Made by a program: the position numbers and the translations under genes. The notes beneath the pieces were generated by a model. The model ran no database searches. It had not been told where the DNA came from and saw nothing but the letters and a program-made list of their open reading frames with translations. A DNA stretch of 64,000 nt from Aquabacterium sp. (lineage in GTDB: Bacteria > Pseudomonadota > Gammaproteobacteria > Burkholderiales > Burkholderiaceae_C): contig JAURXM010000111.1 in assembly GCA_030654395.1 (NCBI GenBank), positions 1 to 64,000 on the forward strand, written 5' to 3'. Positions 16,725 through 26,415 of the stretch are shown here, in pieces (the first letter of the stretch is position 1; each line of letters opens with the position of its first letter).

Positions 16725-18059
16725 ATGTCACTTATTGCAGAAGTTCAGCCAGCCTATGACACAGGGGATGTGGTGGACACACCAGCGCTTGCTCGCCAAC
16801 GCAGCGTTTTGTGTGTCGATGACGAGCCGAATATTTTGTCGGCACTCAAGCGCTTGTATCGCAGCACGGGCTACCAGGTGTTCACCGCCGAGAGTGGCAC
16901 CTTGGCGCTGGCCTTGCTTGAGAGTGAAAAAATCGACTTGGTGATCTCGGACATGCGCATGCCCGTGATGGACGGTGCGCAGTTTCTGGGCCAAGTGCGT
17001 GAGCGCTGGCCGCGCATCACCCGGGTCTTGCTGACGGGTTATGCCGATGTCACATCCACCATTGCGGCCATCAACCAAGGCCAGATTCACCACTACATCA
17101 CCAAGCCATGGCATGACGAAGAGATGCTCTTGGTCGTGCGGCATGCGTTTGAGCATTTGACACTGGCAGAGGATAAAACCCAGCTGCAGGACGAGGTCAA
17201 GCAGCGCAATGACGAGCTCAAGGCATTGAATGAGAGCCTGGAGCAAAAGGTCGAACAACGAACCGGCGAGTTGACGCTGGCCCATGACCGACTCAAGAAA
17301 AACTACATGACATCGATCAAGGCCTTTTCAGGCCTGATCGAGCAACGTGGCCCGTCCATGGTTGGGCACGCTCGGCGTGTCGCAGACGTCTCGGTGCGCA
17401 TTGGCAAGGGCCTGAAGCTCGATGAGGCCATGGTGCGTGATCTGTTGATTGCCTCTTTGCTACACGACATTGGTCAGATCGGCTTGCCCGATGTGATCTT
17501 GTCAAAGCAGTTGCCCAAAATGACGCCTGAGGAATTGGTACGCTACCGTTTGCACCCCAGCTTGGGCGAGCAAACGCTGATGTCCCTTGATGACATGCAG
17601 ACGGTGTCGACCATCATCCGTGCGCACCATGAACGCTTTGACGGCAACGGCTTCCCAGACGGCTTAAAAGGTGAAGCCATCCCACTGGGCGCACGCATCT
17701 TGGCCTTGTCTGAAACCTACGATGAACTGCAAAGCGGCCATCTTGGCTCAAGCGGCTTGACCGCAGTAGAGGCCCGAACGGTATTGCGCGGCACAGGAGG
17801 CACGCAGTTCGATCCTGTTGTATTGGACGCGTTCATGGCGCTGTTTGTGGTGGCCCCGCCAGTGGAGCCAGCCAAGCCACTGTCCCTTGCGACGGCTTCG
17901 ATCGTTCCGGGCATGGTCTTGGCCAAAGACTTCATGTCCGAAGAGGGCGTGGTGCTGTTGGCCGCTGACCAAGAGCTCACCGTGGACCTGATCGCACGCA
18001 TCCGATTTTATGAAAAGCGCACCGGCAAAGATCTACAGGTGTGTATCAAGCCGGCTTAG
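16725..18059 (+). CDS. Response regulator with HD-GYP-type phosphodiesterase domain
   Basis: RpfG-like regulator of 444 residues, likely a cyclic-di-GMP phosphodiesterase controlled by phosphorylation. The receiver domain (about 24-140) has VDDEPN and phospho-acceptor DMRMPVMDG. A coiled coil (about 145-195) joins it to the HD-GYP domain (about 200-375), with the metal-binding LLHDIGQIGLPD and HHERFDGNGFPDGL. The third signature residue pair reads GFP and not GYP, so activity needs testing. A C-terminal segment of about 60 residues resembles the tail seen on HD-domain response regulators. It has its own sigma-28-like promoter. The stop overlaps by 3 bp that of the convergent histidine kinase. 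Confidence 0.92.
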   Translation: MSLIAEVQPAYDTGDVVDTPALARQRSVLCVDDEPNILSALKRLYRSTGYQVFTAESGTLALALLESEKIDLVISDMRMPVMDGAQFLGQVRERWPRITRVLLTGYADVTSTIAAINQGQIHHYITKPWHDEEMLLVVRHAFEHLTLAEDKTQLQDEVKQRNDELKALNESLEQKVEQRTGELTLAHDRLKKNYMTSIKAFSGLIEQRGPSMVGHARRVADVSVRIGKGLKLDEAMVRDLLIASLLHDIGQIGLPDVILSKQLPKMTPEELVRYRLHPSLGEQTLMSLDDMQTVSTIIRAHHERFDGNGFPDGLKGEAIPLGARILALSETYDELQSGHLGSSGLTAVEARTVLRGTGGTQFDPVVLDAFMALFVVAPPVEPAKPLSLATASIVPGMVLAKDFMSEEGVVLLAADQELTVDLIARIRFYEKRTGKDLQVCIKPA

Positions 18060-20257
18060 GCGGCTGTGGGTGGCTTGAGGGGCAAGGTCATGCGGAATGT
18101 CGTGCCTACCCCAAACTCACTGGTGACAGTCAGCTGGCCCCCATGTTTTTTCACGATCCCATAAGCCAGAGACAAGCCGAGACCCGTGCCTTTGCCAACA
18201 GGTTTGGTTGTGAAGAACGGGTCAAAAATGTGCGCTAAGTTGGCCGGTGAAATGCCACTGCCGTTGTCGGCGATATCGGCCCAAACCACACCCTCAGTGT
18301 GGCCTGTGGTGATGGTGATGGTGCCGCGTTCATCGCCCATCGCGTGGGCGGCATTCACGACCAAATTCATGATGACTTGGTTCAGCTCAGAAGGTAGGCA
18401 CAAAATAGGCGGTATGTCGCCATAAGCCTTGACCACGTCAGCCTTGTACTTGACCTCGTTGCTGACCATATTGAGCGTGGAGTCAATGCCGGCATGCAAG
18501 TCGGCCAGTTGCCATTCGTGGCTGCTGTCCACGTGCGAGAAGTTTTTCAGGTCACGCACAATGCGCCTGACCCTGTCAATGCCGTCCTTGGTCTCACGCA
18601 TCAAAGACGGGATATCTTCGCGTAAATAGGCCAAGTCCATCTTCTCGCACAGGGCGCTCATCTTGCTGATCAGGACGAGGTTGTTGGCCTCAACCTGGCT
18701 GGCTTGGTAAGCATCAATCAGCTCGAACAATTTTTTAATGTAGCCATCTAAAGTCCCGATATTGGACATGACAAAACCGACCGGGTTGTTGATCTCATGC
18801 GCCACACCGGCAGCCAGCAGGCCAATAGAGGCGAGCTTCTCCGACTGGATCAGATGCTCATGCGCTTCATGGAGTTGGCTGTTTAAGTGGGTCAGGGCCT
18901 CATTGCGACGCAGCAACTCGGCTTGTGCTTCTTTGCTGACGCTGATGTCTCTGACGATGACCACCACGGCGTCACCTGCCAGCATGGCCTGAATATGCAG
19001 CCATTTAGCAGGGATGGATGGCCATTCGTTCGCTTGCTCTGCGCTGTAGGTCTCGCCGGTTTCCATCACGCTGGATAAAATGGCTCTGATTGATTGGCCA
19101 ACCTCAGTAGGTAGCAGGGTGGACAAGGATTTGTCTAAAATGGCAGTCTTGTCACGGCCTGTCAGGGACAGTGCGCGGCCATTGATATCGATCAGCATGA
19201 AGTCAACCGTGGCGCCACTGACATCGCAAACGCGATGGAGTACAAAACACGCATCCTGACTGGCCTCTGATGCCGCGTAGTAAGTTGTTTGTGCACGGCG
19301 GATGCGTGCACGACTGCGTCCAAGTTGCCACATCAGCAAAGCCATGCCACACAACATGGCAGTGGCGATAACAGCTTGCTTCTGGCGTGATAGCTTGTTT
19401 TCTTGAAGGCGATGGAGTTGCTCGCTTTCTGACAAGCCCACGATGATCCCCAGCGGGAAGGCGTTCAAGCGGGTGATAGCGGTATAGCGCTTGACCCCAT
19501 CCCACGGGTTGGCCATCAGGGTGGCCGTTGTGCTCTCTTCTGTGCTGGCGGTGGGCATATTGATGCGTGCAGCGTCATGGGCGTCAGCTGTCATGCCGCC
19601 AATGCGGTCTCCTGTGCGTGTGACCACCACACGCCCGTTGACATCGACCATGCCCAAGACGCCTTGCTGGCCCACACGCGACGGGTCATAGCCTGTGGTG
19701 AAGTAGGCCGGATCAATGGATACAAGCACCACGCCAGCAAACTGGCCTTTGGCGTCGCTGATTCGGCGTGCGAAGTGCATCTCACGTTTTGATGCGTCGC
19801 TCAGGGATGGGGTCGTGTCGATGTAAATGGTGTCACCGACAAGCGAAGCCGCAGGCGATGCAAAGTGCCTGAAGTAAGGCTGCGTGAGCACATCAGGCGC
19901 ATGGCTGGCATGGTTGGATGCCGCCACATGGCCAGCTTGATCGACGATGTCGATGCTAAAGATCAAGGACGCTGGCACCAGCAGATCGCCCTCAACCGCT
20001 GGAAGGGCACCCTTCAGACCATGGCGTTCAGCGGCGTGGCGAACCACGCTCAGTGTCAGGTCAATGTCGCGCAAAGAGCGAACCACCTGCTCTTTGTATA
20101 AACCTGCCACGTGCTTCGTGGTCAGTTCCACCTCATTGACCAGGTCTGCCTTGTCCTGTTCGATCAATTTGAACGTGACAAACCAGACCCCGCCCATGGC
20201 CATGAGCGCGATAATAGGCAGCAGCACAGGGGTGCTGCGGGTCATGCCAACACGCAT
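18056..20257 (-). CDS. Cache/PAS sensor histidine kinase
   Basis: Membrane sensor kinase of 733 residues. TM1 (about 10-30) and TM2 (about 290-312) bracket a double-Cache-like periplasmic domain with [20 protein letters not shown] and [24 protein letters not shown]-like domain follows (about 325-440), then a coiled region and HisKA with the phospho-accepting His near 487 in [13 protein letters not shown]. HATPase_c has [19 protein letters not shown] and [15 protein letters not shown]. There is no receiver domain. It is convergent with the HD-GYP regulator, a plausible partner. Start ATG 20257 is assumed; an ATG 12 bp later is possible. Confidence 0.92.
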   Translation of the reverse strand: MRVGMTRSTPVLLPIIALMAMGGVWFVTFKLIEQDKADLVNEVELTTKHVAGLYKEQVVRSLRDIDLTLSVVRHAAERHGLKGALPAVEGDLLVPASLIFSIDIVDQAGHVAASNHASHAPDVLTQPYFRHFASPAASLVGDTIYIDTTPSLSDASKREMHFARRISDAKGQFAGVVLVSIDPAYFTTGYDPSRVGQQGVLGMVDVNGRVVVTRTGDRIGGMTADAHDAARINMPTASTEESTTATLMANPWDGVKRYTAITRLNAFPLGIIVGLSESEQLHRLQENKLSRQKQAVIATAMLCGMALLMWQLGRSRARIRRAQTTYYAASEASQDACFVLHRVCDVSGATVDFMLIDINGRALSLTGRDKTAILDKSLSTLLPTEVGQSIRAILSSVMETGETYSAEQANEWPSIPAKWLHIQAMLAGDAVVVIVRDISVSKEAQAELLRRNEALTHLNSQLHEAHEHLIQSEKLASIGLLAAGVAHEINNPVGFVMSNIGTLDGYIKKLFELIDAYQASQVEANNLVLISKMSALCEKMDLAYLREDIPSLMRETKDGIDRVRRIVRDLKNFSHVDSSHEWQLADLHAGIDSTLNMVSNEVKYKADVVKAYGDIPPILCLPSELNQVIMNLVVNAAHAMGDERGTITITTGHTEGVVWADIADNGSGISPANLAHIFDPFFTTKPVGKGTGLGLSLAYGIVKKHGGQLTVTSEFGVGTTFRMTLPLKPPTAA

Positions 20258-20289
20258 CTTGAGGCATCAGGTTGTCTGAGATGCTGTGT

Positions 20290-20316
20290 ATATCGGCCTT
20301 TCAGCGGGTTTGTTGA
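20290..20316 (-). promoter_or_regulatory. Possible sigma-28-like promoter of the Cache/PAS kinase
   Basis: On the minus strand TCAACAAA, 11 bp, GCCGATAT. The -10 element matches the sigma-28 consensus at 7/8 and is identical to that of the convergent HD-GYP gene, but the -35 matches only 3/8. It lies 33 bp upstream of the start codon. Confidence 0.35.
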
Positions 20317-20359
20317 GTCAGCAACCGCGCCTACCCGGTCAAGTATCAGATTGACGTGC

Positions 20360-23300
20360 TTACTGGATCGTTGCAGTCACAGTCGGATACAAGCGATCTA
20401 CCGGGATAGGGTTGAAGGCCTTATCCCCCGGACGCATCCATTGCAATTGCATCGCAGCCGTAATGCCATATTGAAAGTACTCCACTTTGATGGCGTATTT
20501 TTGACCGGCGACCAAGGTGATCTTGGTGCTGGCGTTGTATGTCGGCCAATGAGTGGTGTAGTTGTCTATCAATAGGACGCCATTGACCCAGACCCGGACG
20601 CCATCATCAGACAGGGTTCTGAAGAAGTAGTCGCCCGATACCGGCGCCTCGATCTGGCCCGTCCATCTGGCCGAGAACAGGTCACTGCGCATGCCATCTA
20701 CTGGTGCGGTATAGAACCAGTCGAAGTTGATGTCTTCATTGCGCTTGACTGTCGGCGCACCAGTCAAGGTGTAGTTGTCGAAGTATTCAGCGAGCAAGCC
20801 CTGACCTGTGCCCTTGCCCCAGTCGGCTATTGGCGCTGGTTTCACGGGCAAGCCATCCTTGGACAGCGTCAACGCGACAGGAGGCACCAGCATCTGTGTA
20901 TAGCCGCCTTTGGCAAGCTCATACACATAGTAATCACCCGTTGCCCAACCGCTGGTGTTAAACGTTAACTTACCGCTTGCCCCTGGTGCCCACTGGCTGG
21001 TCACGTATTGGTATGAGCCTGATGCCACCTTGAGGTAAACACCCACCCAATTGTTTGCAACGGCCAGGCTATTGTGTGTCTTATAGCTGACCGTGAAAAT
21101 ATCGGTCGGTTTGATGGCCGTGGCAGACAAGGTCATGGATGAGCCAAGTAAGCCATAAGACGTCGGCTTGTCTAAGACGGGTGTGGATGCCATGCTGGGG
21201 CCAACATTGGTCTCATCACCGCCGATTTGCTGCACGTAGGCTGCCACATTAAGCAGGTCATTGACAGACAGTGCCGCAACTGCAGGCACTTGGGTGTGTG
21301 CACTGATTGCATCCACAATGGTTTTGGCTGAACCGTCATGCAGATACGGGGCAGTGGCCCATGCATCACGCAAGGTTGGGATGTCAATGCCCGTGAGCGT
21401 GCCACTGATACGCTGCCCGCTACTTGGTTTGATGGTGCCGATGGCCACCAAATTGGCAGGGTTGGCGCTGAGCGTGAAGTTCGCGCCACCATGGCAGCTT
21501 GCGCAGTTGGCCACAAATACCCGGCGGCCTGCTAAACCAGCGGATGTCAAAGCGCCATCAGCATGTCGGTTGGGGCTGGCATCAAAGGTGTTGAGCGAGC
21601 TCACATACGCAGCCAATGCGTCTAGATCGGCGCTGGCGCCCGCCTTGGCTGTACCCAAGGTTTGGTTGCTGGTGGCGTAGTTGAATGCGGCGTCCGACAT
21701 CAAGCCGGTACCACCAGCCAGATTGCGGATCTGGCCTTCAAAGTCTTGCACTTCATCAAAGTTGCCACTCCAGTGCAGCAAGCCATGGCCCATACCGCCT
21801 CGGCCGCGCAGATTGATCGTGTTGCGCAAGCCTTCGCCAAAGCCAGTCAAATCCCATACGCGGCCGTCTTGGCCGCCATCGTTGTGACAGCTTGCACAGC
21901 TCATATAGCTGTCTTTGGCCAAGCGAGGGTTCTTGGCGTCATAGAAAAATTGCTTGCCTTTAAGCACCTGGGCGCTGAGCTTTTCTGTCGCAATACTGGC
22001 CACGCCTGCATAGACCTTGGCTTCAGATTTACCGAAGTCGGTCAAAGGCGAGAGGTCAACTTGGGTGACGGTTCGATCCATGAAGTTCTGCACATACAAG
22101 GTCTTGCTGTCCGGTGACAGTGCCAAGCCTTGGGGTGCCATGCCGACAGAGAAGCGCAGCAACTGCGCACTGGTTTGGGTGTTGATCACAGCCACCTCCC
22201 GACTGGTCTCCAATGCGACAAACAAGTACGCGCCACTGGGGTGGAAGACGGCAGCCGAAGCCAAGCTGCTGTTGTCATGGTCCACGCGTGCAGACAGGGT
22301 ATCGGTTGATCCGCTGACATCAATGCGAGAGGTGATGGCGCGAACGGTGTTTTGGAAGTTCAGATTCTGCCCACTGCGCAGCTTGCCGCGTTTGATGTTG
22401 TCTTGCTTGGAGGGAATCCACGCCGAGCCACCATCTGGCGAGATGACCGCTGCGCCCAGATAATTGGGGATGCCGCTGCCTCCCGTTTCACCATCCTCTA
22501 CGTCGCTGTGTTGCAGAACGAATGTTTTAACGATGGCCATATTGGACGAGGACAGCACCAATACTTCGCCGCCTCCGGATGCTGTGTTCACTGCAGCGTT
22601 GTTCTCACCATCCAAGGGACTGGTGATAAAGCGCGACACCAAGACGTTCCCGCCGTTGGCTGTGACAGATAGATGGCGTGGATTGGCACCCACTGACACC
22701 GATAAGACGGTGGCACCGGTAGAGGGGTCGAGCTTGAGTACTTGCCCCGAGGCCTCCAAGCTGACATAGGCCGCCAACCCATCAGGCGACATCACCACAC
22801 TGTGCGGTTGAGAAGCACGCGGCAAAGTAATGGTCTTGACTACGGCCAAGGTTTTGGGATCGATGATCGAGATCGTGGCTGAGGCTTTGTTGGCCACCCA
22901 GATGCGGCCATCGGGTGCGAGAGCCAGCGTGCGAGGGCTCTTGCCAACAGTGATCTCTGCTTGGCGCGCCAGATTGCCCGTCGTGCCAGGCGTTAAGACA
23001 CTGACAGAGTCGTTGTCTGGGTTGACTGTCCAGACGCGATGGCCGCTGCTGAGTGGTTCGACCACGATGGCGGTGCTGGATGTTGGCTTGTTGGCCGTCG
23101 TGGCACTGTTGATTGCTTGCAAGAAGTTGTAGCTGGACACGATGCCCGTGGAGTCACGCATCGACACCGTCACCAAGTACACGCCAGGCGCGTTGTACTG
23201 GTGCGTCTTGGTGCTGTTGGTGCCATAAGGGGTGCTGGGCGAGCCATCACCAAAGTTCCAGCTCACATCAACCAAGTTGTTGCTCAAAGCGGGGGCGGGG

Positions 23301-25135
23301 TAGTTGGCCGTTGCGCCTGCGGCAATGATCGGCGCAGGAATGGGCGAGGTCACCTTAGAAGGCAAGTACGGCACGGTGGGCACTGTCGGCGGGACGACCT
23401 TGCTTCCCATGCTGACGATCACAGCCCTTGATGACACCCCATTGGCATTCACCGCAAACACGTAGTAATAACCAGGCGGGGCAAGGTTGACGTTGGGCGT
23501 GGTGACCACCAAGCGTTGCCCGCTTTGCGTGAATTGCAATGGGATGCGGCGCTGCCCAGTGTTGAAGGAATGGGTGCCTGACGGTAAGCCCATTAAAACG
23601 AGTTGCGATACTGGGGCGACATCCTTCATTTGAATCTCAAATGAGGCTTCATTGGACAAGGTCATGCTGGTGACAGCAGCCATCACGGGGCGAGGGGCCC
23701 ATTCAACCTTGCCATTGATTTTTTGGAACAGTTGGGGTGGGTAAAACACCTCTGCATTGGTGTTGAACTGAGGCCCAGGGTAGCCCCCGCCTGATGCCAT
23801 GACTGTGCCATTGGGCAGCAGTGCGGCATTGGAGTGGTACACATGCATGCGTGCCGCTTTGGCCGTGAGCGTCCAAGTGTTTGTTTCTGGGCTCCACATT
23901 TCAGTGTCGTACACCGAATAGGGATCACCCAAATTGCCACGTTGTGTGCCGCCACTGACAAACACTTTGCCATCTGGCAGCACGGTGGCGTTCAAAAAAC
24001 GCCGCGCAAAATTCATGGGAGCCACTTCAGTGAGCTTGGCTGTGCCATCGTTGATGTCGATGATGGTCGTTTGGTTAGAAGCCAATGCGTCATCCAATAC
24101 CCAATAGCCATTGCCCCCCATCTTCAAGATCTTGCCTGGGGCATACATGACGGCCGAGCCCGTCCCGCCGACGTTGGGTCGGGTGGTGTTATTCATGCCT
24201 GTTTTGAACGCGCCCGCCATTTGAATGGCACCCTGACCATTCTTGGCATTGGCATCGAGGAACCACATTTGCTCGGACGACACGCCAAACAACAAGCCAT
24301 TGGGTGCAACCCAAGCACGCGGATATTCAGCGCGTAAAAAGTCAGGCCCAAAAGCGTCACGGCTGGTGGCCCCAAACAAGCTGCGCCAGCCTGTTTGAGG
24401 GGCATAAATTTCAGGGGTCATCGCAGCCAAGCCAGCATTGATGGCGCCTGCAGGGTCGGCGTACATAGGTTCATTGAACGGCACCATGCCGCCGACCATG
24501 ATTGGGCGCCCATCGGGCAGCATGATCATGGTTGAATACCAGCGATCATGAGCCAGATTCTGGTTCAACAAAGTGCGTGCGCCTGTGACCGGATCGTACG
24601 ACGTGGTCGCGCGGGCATTGCCTGCACCCGTTCCTCCGGTGGTGAGCAACATTTTGCCTGTGGACAAAAAGGTCATCCCGCCACAAAAACTATCTGGCAG
24701 TGCGGTGTCATCCCGCGCCACGTGGGCGCTCAAGTTGGTGCCTTTGCTGGGATCCCATACATCGTATGTATAGGCACTCAGGCTGTCGCCACGAGGGCCA
24801 AAACCCATCACCTTGCCATCGGGTTGCACCGCCAAGTGGATGGTGTTGATGTGCCAAGGCAGCACGGCAGAGAACATGCCCTTGTCAGCCGCATCGGCCG
24901 TGGGCGTGACGCCGTCGATCAGCGGATCAGCTACAGCAGGCACAGCGACCCATTGACTGGTGGTGATGCCCGTGAGGCCTTGCGCAAAAAGTTTGGGTTG
25001 AGCTTGACTGCTTTCGCTCGAGCCACCGCCTCCGCATGCTGCAATCACTGCGCACGACACCACGATGAAGCTGGTGCGTACGGCAAAACGTGTGGATGCG
25101 TTTTGACGCGGCATCCCATTTGATGTGGAGTTCAT
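20360..25135 (-). CDS. Lipoprotein fusing copper-radical oxidase, PKD, YVTN propeller, di-haem cytochrome c and PA14 domains
   Basis: A 1591-residue exported protein. The signal peptide ends in a lipobox (VIAAC, Cys about 34) followed by a Gly/Ser linker. Residues about 85-590 are a galactose/glyoxal-oxidase-like kelch domain with DUF1929: cofactor Cys in DSFCGG (about 152), DRWYSTMIMLPDGR (about 197), axial Tyr-His in MHVYHSNAALLPNG (about 430) and a His in GTHSFNTGQRR. A PKD domain (about 600-665; SWNFGDG) and a YVTN beta-propeller (about 695-1045) follow. The cytochrome c peroxidase-like part has two CASCH haem sites (about 1080 and 1211) and PYLHDGSAKT. An Ig-like stretch and a PA14 domain (about 1445-1578) end it. 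It starts 5 bp after the sco gene. Oxidation of an extracellular alcohol or aldehyde with electrons passed to the fused haems is inferred. Confidence 0.9.
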   Translation of the reverse strand: MNSTSNGMPRQNASTRFAVRTSFIVVSCAVIAACGGGGSSESSQAQPKLFAQGLTGITTSQWVAVPAVADPLIDGVTPTADAADKGMFSAVLPWHINTIHLAVQPDGKVMGFGPRGDSLSAYTYDVWDPSKGTNLSAHVARDDTALPDSFCGGMTFLSTGKMLLTTGGTGAGNARATTSYDPVTGARTLLNQNLAHDRWYSTMIMLPDGRPIMVGGMVPFNEPMYADPAGAINAGLAAMTPEIYAPQTGWRSLFGATSRDAFGPDFLRAEYPRAWVAPNGLLFGVSSEQMWFLDANAKNGQGAIQMAGAFKTGMNNTTRPNVGGTGSAVMYAPGKILKMGGNGYWVLDDALASNQTTIIDINDGTAKLTEVAPMNFARRFLNATVLPDGKVFVSGGTQRGNLGDPYSVYDTEMWSPETNTWTLTAKAARMHVYHSNAALLPNGTVMASGGGYPGPQFNTNAEVFYPPQLFQKINGKVEWAPRPVMAAVTSMTLSNEASFEIQMKDVAPVSQLVLMGLPSGTHSFNTGQRRIPLQFTQSGQRLVVTTPNVNLAPPGYYYVFAVNANGVSSRAVIVSMGSKVVPPTVPTVPYLPSKVTSPIPAPIIAAGATANYPAPALSNNLVDVSWNFGDGSPSTPYGTNSTKTHQYNAPGVYLVTVSMRDSTGIVSSYNFLQAINSATTANKPTSSTAIVVEPLSSGHRVWTVNPDNDSVSVLTPGTTGNLARQAEITVGKSPRTLALAPDGRIWVANKASATISIIDPKTLAVVKTITLPRASQPHSVVMSPDGLAAYVSLEASGQVLKLDPSTGATVLSVSVGANPRHLSVTANGGNVLVSRFITSPLDGENNAAVNTASGGGEVLVLSSSNMAIVKTFVLQHSDVEDGETGGSGIPNYLGAAVISPDGGSAWIPSKQDNIKRGKLRSGQNLNFQNTVRAITSRIDVSGSTDTLSARVDHDNSSLASAAVFHPSGAYLFVALETSREVAVINTQTSAQLLRFSVGMAPQGLALSPDSKTLYVQNFMDRTVTQVDLSPLTDFGKSEAKVYAGVASIATEKLSAQVLKGKQFFYDAKNPRLAKDSYMSCASCHNDGGQDGRVWDLTGFGEGLRNTINLRGRGGMGHGLLHWSGNFDEVQDFEGQIRNLAGGTGLMSDAAFNYATSNQTLGTAKAGASADLDALAAYVSSLNTFDASPNRHADGALTSAGLAGRRVFVANCASCHGGANFTLSANPANLVAIGTIKPSSGQRISGTLTGIDIPTLRDAWATAPYLHDGSAKTIVDAISAHTQVPAVAALSVNDLLNVAAYVQQIGGDETNVGPSMASTPVLDKPTSYGLLGSSMTLSATAIKPTDIFTVSYKTHNSLAVANNWVGVYLKVASGSYQYVTSQWAPGASGKLTFNTSGWATGDYYVYELAKGGYTQMLVPPVALTLSKDGLPVKPAPIADWGKGTGQGLLAEYFDNYTLTGAPTVKRNEDINFDWFYTAPVDGMRSDLFSARWTGQIEAPVSGDYFFRTLSDDGVRVWVNGVLLIDNYTTHWPTYNASTKITLVAGQKYAIKVEYFQYGITAAMQLQWMRPGDKAFNPIPVDRLYPTVTATIQ

Positions 25136-25140
25136 GTGGG

Positions 25141-25959
25141 TTACCTAACAACTGCAGATGGGGAACGGGATGACAAGCTGAGACGAGTTTGGGGGCCGTA
25201 TAGGTCGTCCAACTCCATCAGTTCGCGTAGAACACGGGGCTGATCAAAATCAGGCCCCCGGTAGCGCATCGTTGGGCGGCCCTCGGCATCCAACAAGATC
25301 AAACTGGTGATGTGGTCAACGGGTCGCACGGCATCGCCTTTGCGCAGGTCAAAAGCCTGAAAGCGCTTGGTGAAGAGGCTGACAACGTCAACGTCACCCG
25401 AGAGCCAAGCCCAATTTCGGTGGTCCACGCCTAGTTTGGATGCAAAGGCTTGAAGCCTTTTTGGGTTGTCGTTGAGCGGGTCAACTGTGACCGACAGCAG
25501 TTGCAGCCGATCACGATAAGCCGCAGGGATACTTTGTTGAAGTTGAATCAACTCTCTTGACACGATGGGGCAACTGACTGAGCAACTGGTATAGACAAAG
25601 TTGAGCAACACCGTTTTGCCACGCAGTTGCGTCATGTCAAAACGTTGACCAGACTGGTCAACCAGCGCAAAGGGCTCCAGCACACGGGTCACCGGTATTT
25701 GGTTTTGAGGCGATGTGGCAGCTTGGGGCTTGTAGGCGGTCAATTTGCTGCCGCTATCGCCATTGCTGTCGCTGCTGAATTGAGGCTGCAGCAACAAGAC
25801 CACGGCCAATGCCAATGCCAAGCCTGACAGCAAGAGCAGGACCCCTATCAGGATTTGCTTTTGTCTGCTTTTCCGGCGTACTGCCAGCATGTTGACCGCC
25901 GTTTTCATGTCTGAATGCTGCACTTGCAGCGGGTGCCTTCGCTTGTTCGCATCGGCCAT
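25141..25959 (-). CDS. SCO1/SenC-family copper chaperone
   Basis: Membrane-anchored thioredoxin-fold copper chaperone. The 272-residue protein has a TM anchor (about 36-58), a disordered linker and an SCO domain (about 92-255). The copper-binding cysteines are Cys126 and Cys130 in YTSCSVSCPIV, and the third ligand is His216 in PVDHITSL. SCO proteins usually load the CuA site of cytochrome oxidase, but no oxidase subunit gene is nearby. It is the first gene of a two-gene unit with the copper-radical oxidase fusion, whose start lies 5 bp after its stop, so delivery of copper to that enzyme is the likely job. No strong ribosome-binding site marks the start; an ATG at 25908 is an alternative. Confidence 0.92.
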   Translation of the reverse strand: MADANKRRHPLQVQHSDMKTAVNMLAVRRKSRQKQILIGVLLLLSGLALALAVVLLLQPQFSSDSNGDSGSKLTAYKPQAATSPQNQIPVTRVLEPFALVDQSGQRFDMTQLRGKTVLLNFVYTSCSVSCPIVSRELIQLQQSIPAAYRDRLQLLSVTVDPLNDNPKRLQAFASKLGVDHRNWAWLSGDVDVVSLFTKRFQAFDLRKGDAVRPVDHITSLILLDAEGRPTMRYRGPDFDQPRVLRELMELDDLYGPQTRLSLSSRSPSAVVR

Positions 25960-26164
25960 TTTCTAGTTGACTATTTTCGTGCTTGTCGGCTGGAAAGCAA
26001 TACCAAAAAGGCGTAGTGATCACTTGAGTGAGGGGGCCTGTTTGGGGGGGTAATCCGGTAAAAATTCACGACTTGTTCAGTGTGCCATTGGCCCCGACCC
26101 TTGGTCATGATGTTGTGGCATTGAAAGTGGATGTGAAAGCAATCAGCATGTGCTCAATAGATTT

Positions 26165-26186
26165 CTTGTAAATGATTATCAACAAG
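26165..26186. promoter_or_regulatory. Fur-like palindromic site
   Basis: Outer arms CTTGT and ACAAG flank AAATGATTATCA; 16 of 22 positions are palindromic. On the minus strand the core GATAATCATT is identical to ten bases of the classical Fur box, although the remaining nine positions match poorly. It lies about 205 bp upstream of sco and 230 bp upstream of the PEP-CTERM gene. Metal-dependent control is a guess. Confidence 0.35.
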
Positions 26187-26352
26187 ACATGAGTGACGTT
26201 TGAGTCGATACAAGGTTCAATATCAGGTGACATGAGTGCCCCATGTTGTTCGCCAGTATTGCTGTTGAAGAAGGCTGATCAGCGAGTTTTTTTGGCATTA
26301 ATAGAACCCCAAAAACAGGGTTAACGTGTTTTTTTTATTTCGATATGTGTTC

Positions 26353-26370
26353 TAAAGTTCAATCACTAAC
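26353..26370 (+). promoter_or_regulatory. Upstream element shared by the two PEP-CTERM genes (copy 1)
   Basis: TAAAGTTCAATCACTAAC lies 45 bp before the start codon. The second paralogue has TAAAGTTTAATCACTGAC 38 bp before its start (27411-27428). Sixteen of 18 bases agree, while the sequence around it has diverged, which suggests a conserved promoter or regulator site. Confidence 0.5.
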
Positions 26371-26415
26371 TTTCATTAGTGCGTACCCCCCGATCTACAA
26401 CTTGAGAGCAAACAC

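Larger units (their letters stand above)
25960..26415. other. Intergenic region between divergent sco and PEP-CTERM genes
   Basis: The only gap over 300 bp. It is A+T-rich and no coding frame stands out. It must hold the promoters of both divergent units. Visible features are a 22-bp imperfect palindrome with a Fur-like core (26165-26186), a weak 5-bp hairpin (AACCC/GGGTT, 26305-26322) followed by a T-rich run, an inverted repeat CACTAA-N6-TTAGTG (26364-26381), and the element at 26353-26370 that is repeated before the second PEP-CTERM gene. Confidence 0.8.
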
